From positions 3,410,501-3,474,500 of the forward strand of contig NZ_CP031834.1 of assembly GCF_003590645.1 (NCBI RefSeq): 64,000 nucleotides of DNA. The letters run 5' to 3'. This stretch comes from Mesorhizobium sp. DCY119 (lineage in GTDB: Bacteria > Pseudomonadota > Alphaproteobacteria > Rhizobiales > Rhizobiaceae). The notes below the pieces were generated by a model that was not told where the DNA came from, ran no database searches, and was given only the letters and a program-made list of their open reading frames with translations. Made by a program: the position numbers and the translations under genes. Shown here in pieces: positions 63,068 to 64,000 of the stretch; positions within the stretch are counted from its first letter, which is position 1, and each line of letters begins with the position of its first letter.

Positions 63068-63958
63068 TTACTCCAGATTTTGAACCTGCTCGCGAAACTG
63101 GTCGACGACGGCCTTGAGCTCCAGCCCGATGGCTGTAACAGCGGCAGCGTTCGATTTCGAGCATAAGGTATTCGATTCGCGGTTAAATTCCTGTGCCAGG
63201 AAGTCGAGCTTGCGGCCGATAGAGCCACCGCCCGAGAGCAGCGCCCTGCCCGAAGCCACATGGGTCTTGAGCCGGTCGATCTCCTCGCGGATATCGGCCT
63301 TGGTCGCCAGAAACGCCGCTTCCTGATGCAGGCGGCCTTCGTCGAGATTACTGGCGGCATCCATCAGAAGCGCGATCTGCTCGGCGATCCGCGCGCGGAT
63401 GACGGCAGGTTCGCGCGACGGATCGGCCTCGGCCTTGAGCGTCAACGCCTCTATCGTGTCGATATGGCCAAGCAGAAGATCGCCCAGCGCCTTCCCTTCA
63501 GCCTGGCGTGCCTGTTCCAGCCCGGTCAAGGCGGCGTCGAGCGCGCTCAGCACCGCTGCGTCCAGGCTGGCCCGCGTCTCCTCGGTCTCCGTCGTCTCGG
63601 GTATGTCCAGCACACCGCGCAGGGCGAGCAGCCCGTCCGCCGTTGGCGGGGAGGCTCCGAACTGCTCCTGCAGGCGCTTTGCCAGCCCCGCCAGATCCTT
63701 GAGAAGGACTTCGTTGACGACCGGAGACACCAGCATGCCGGCAGCGCGCGTGATCGTGAGCGTCACCTGCATATTGCCGCGCGAAAAGCGCTTCTGCACG
63801 GCCTGGCGCGCCTGCGGCTCCAGCCTCTCGAAACCCTGCGGCAGCCGGAACCGTGCCTCGACGCTCTTGCCGTTCACCGATTTCAGTTCCCAGGCAATCG
63901 CCGTGCCATCATGCTCGGCCGAAGCGCGAGAAAAGCCCGTCATGCTCTGCAATGTCAT
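63068..63958 (-). CDS. YicC/YloC family endoribonuclease
   Basis: 296-aa protein with the N-terminal YicC domain (LQSMTGFSRASAEHDG..IAWELKSVNGKSVEARFRLPQGFERLEPQ) and the C-terminal DUF1732 region (EIDRLKTHVASGRALLSGGGSIGRKLDFLAQEFNRESNTLCSKSN). E. coli YicC is an RNase affecting small RNA turnover. Directly upstream of gmk on the minus strand. Its promoter region lies at the window edge (63959-64000). Confidence 0.93.
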   Translation of the reverse strand: MTLQSMTGFSRASAEHDGTAIAWELKSVNGKSVEARFRLPQGFERLEPQARQAVQKRFSRGNMQVTLTITRAAGMLVSPVVNEVLLKDLAGLAKRLQEQFGASPPTADGLLALRGVLDIPETTETEETRASLDAAVLSALDAALTGLEQARQAEGKALGDLLLGHIDTIEALTLKAEADPSREPAVIRARIAEQIALLMDAASNLDEGRLHQEAAFLATKADIREEIDRLKTHVASGRALLSGGGSIGRKLDFLAQEFNRESNTLCSKSNAAAVTAIGLELKAVVDQFREQVQNLE

Positions 63959-64000
63959 CCCTCGCCCCCTCTCCGTGCCTGGAGCGGTTCAGTTTTTGAT

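Overview
The window is GC-rich chromosomal DNA from an alphaproteobacterium of the order Hyphomicrobiales (Rhizobiales), most like the Mesorhizobium/Aminobacter/Phyllobacteriaceae group. I infer this from several things together: the general amino-acid ABC transporter aapJQMP divergent from metC, the blocks lptF-lptG-lptD-surA-pdxA-rsmA and purM-purN beside hdaA, alphaproteobacterial NDUFS4- and NDUFS6-type proteins, an Omp25/31-like porin, and EcfG-type stress promoters (GGAAC-N16-CGTT). No 16S gene, plasmid, phage or insertion sequence is visible, so the genus is a guess.

Layout. 0-6.3 kb: the 3' part of groEL, a candidate small RNA, a CsbD-like stress protein, a TetR/NIPSNAP divergent pair with a tandem operator, fumC and two DoxX paralogues. 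6.3-12.4 kb: polyphosphate genes ppk-ppx, a CHCC zinc-finger protein, a flavin monooxygenase and a DUF2459 membrane protein. 12.5-18.4 kb: aapJQMP and metC. 18.4-21.9 kb is an accessory-looking stretch of short genes: a cupin, a toxin-antitoxin pair, tRNA-Arg and tRNA-Pro flanking an NDUFS4-like gene, several small membrane proteins, two perfect EcfG promoters and one small gene interrupted by a stop codon. 21.9-28.4 kb: hdaA, an AI-2E-family permease, a CDP-alcohol phosphatidyltransferase, purM-purN, a SixA-like phosphatase, a CDF metal exporter and higBA. 28.4-34.3 kb: a molybdopterin oxidoreductase, an ABC-F ATPase, a secreted collagen-like protein and a DinB protein. 34.4-42.1 kb: a GST, ndk, a META-domain protein, the SDR-uvrC-pgsA-moaD-moaE run and an Omp25-like porin. 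42.1-54.1 kb: a second GST, secreted RNase T2 with a partner, a BBE-type FAD oxidase, a paired DMT transporter, rlmJ, a P-loop kinase, holC, a VOC protein, a frameshifted oleate hydratase, an orphan secreted protein flanked by a duplicated pepA 3' end, and pepA. 54.5-64 kb: the LPS export and maturation operon, then gmk and yicC on the opposite strand.

Most of the window is ordinary housekeeping. The features most worth a second look are a set of EcfG-type promoters with identical 16-bp spacing (three perfect, one near-match at csbD, one weaker in front of a possible small RNA), the pepA 3'-end duplication enclosing one orphan gene, three apparent lesions (a frameshift in ohyA, a nonsense codon in a 60-codon membrane gene, an exact 19-bp tandem duplication at the ppx stop), the Gly-rich/collagen-like secreted protein with its own AT-rich promoter, and two multi-hairpin palindromic repeats.
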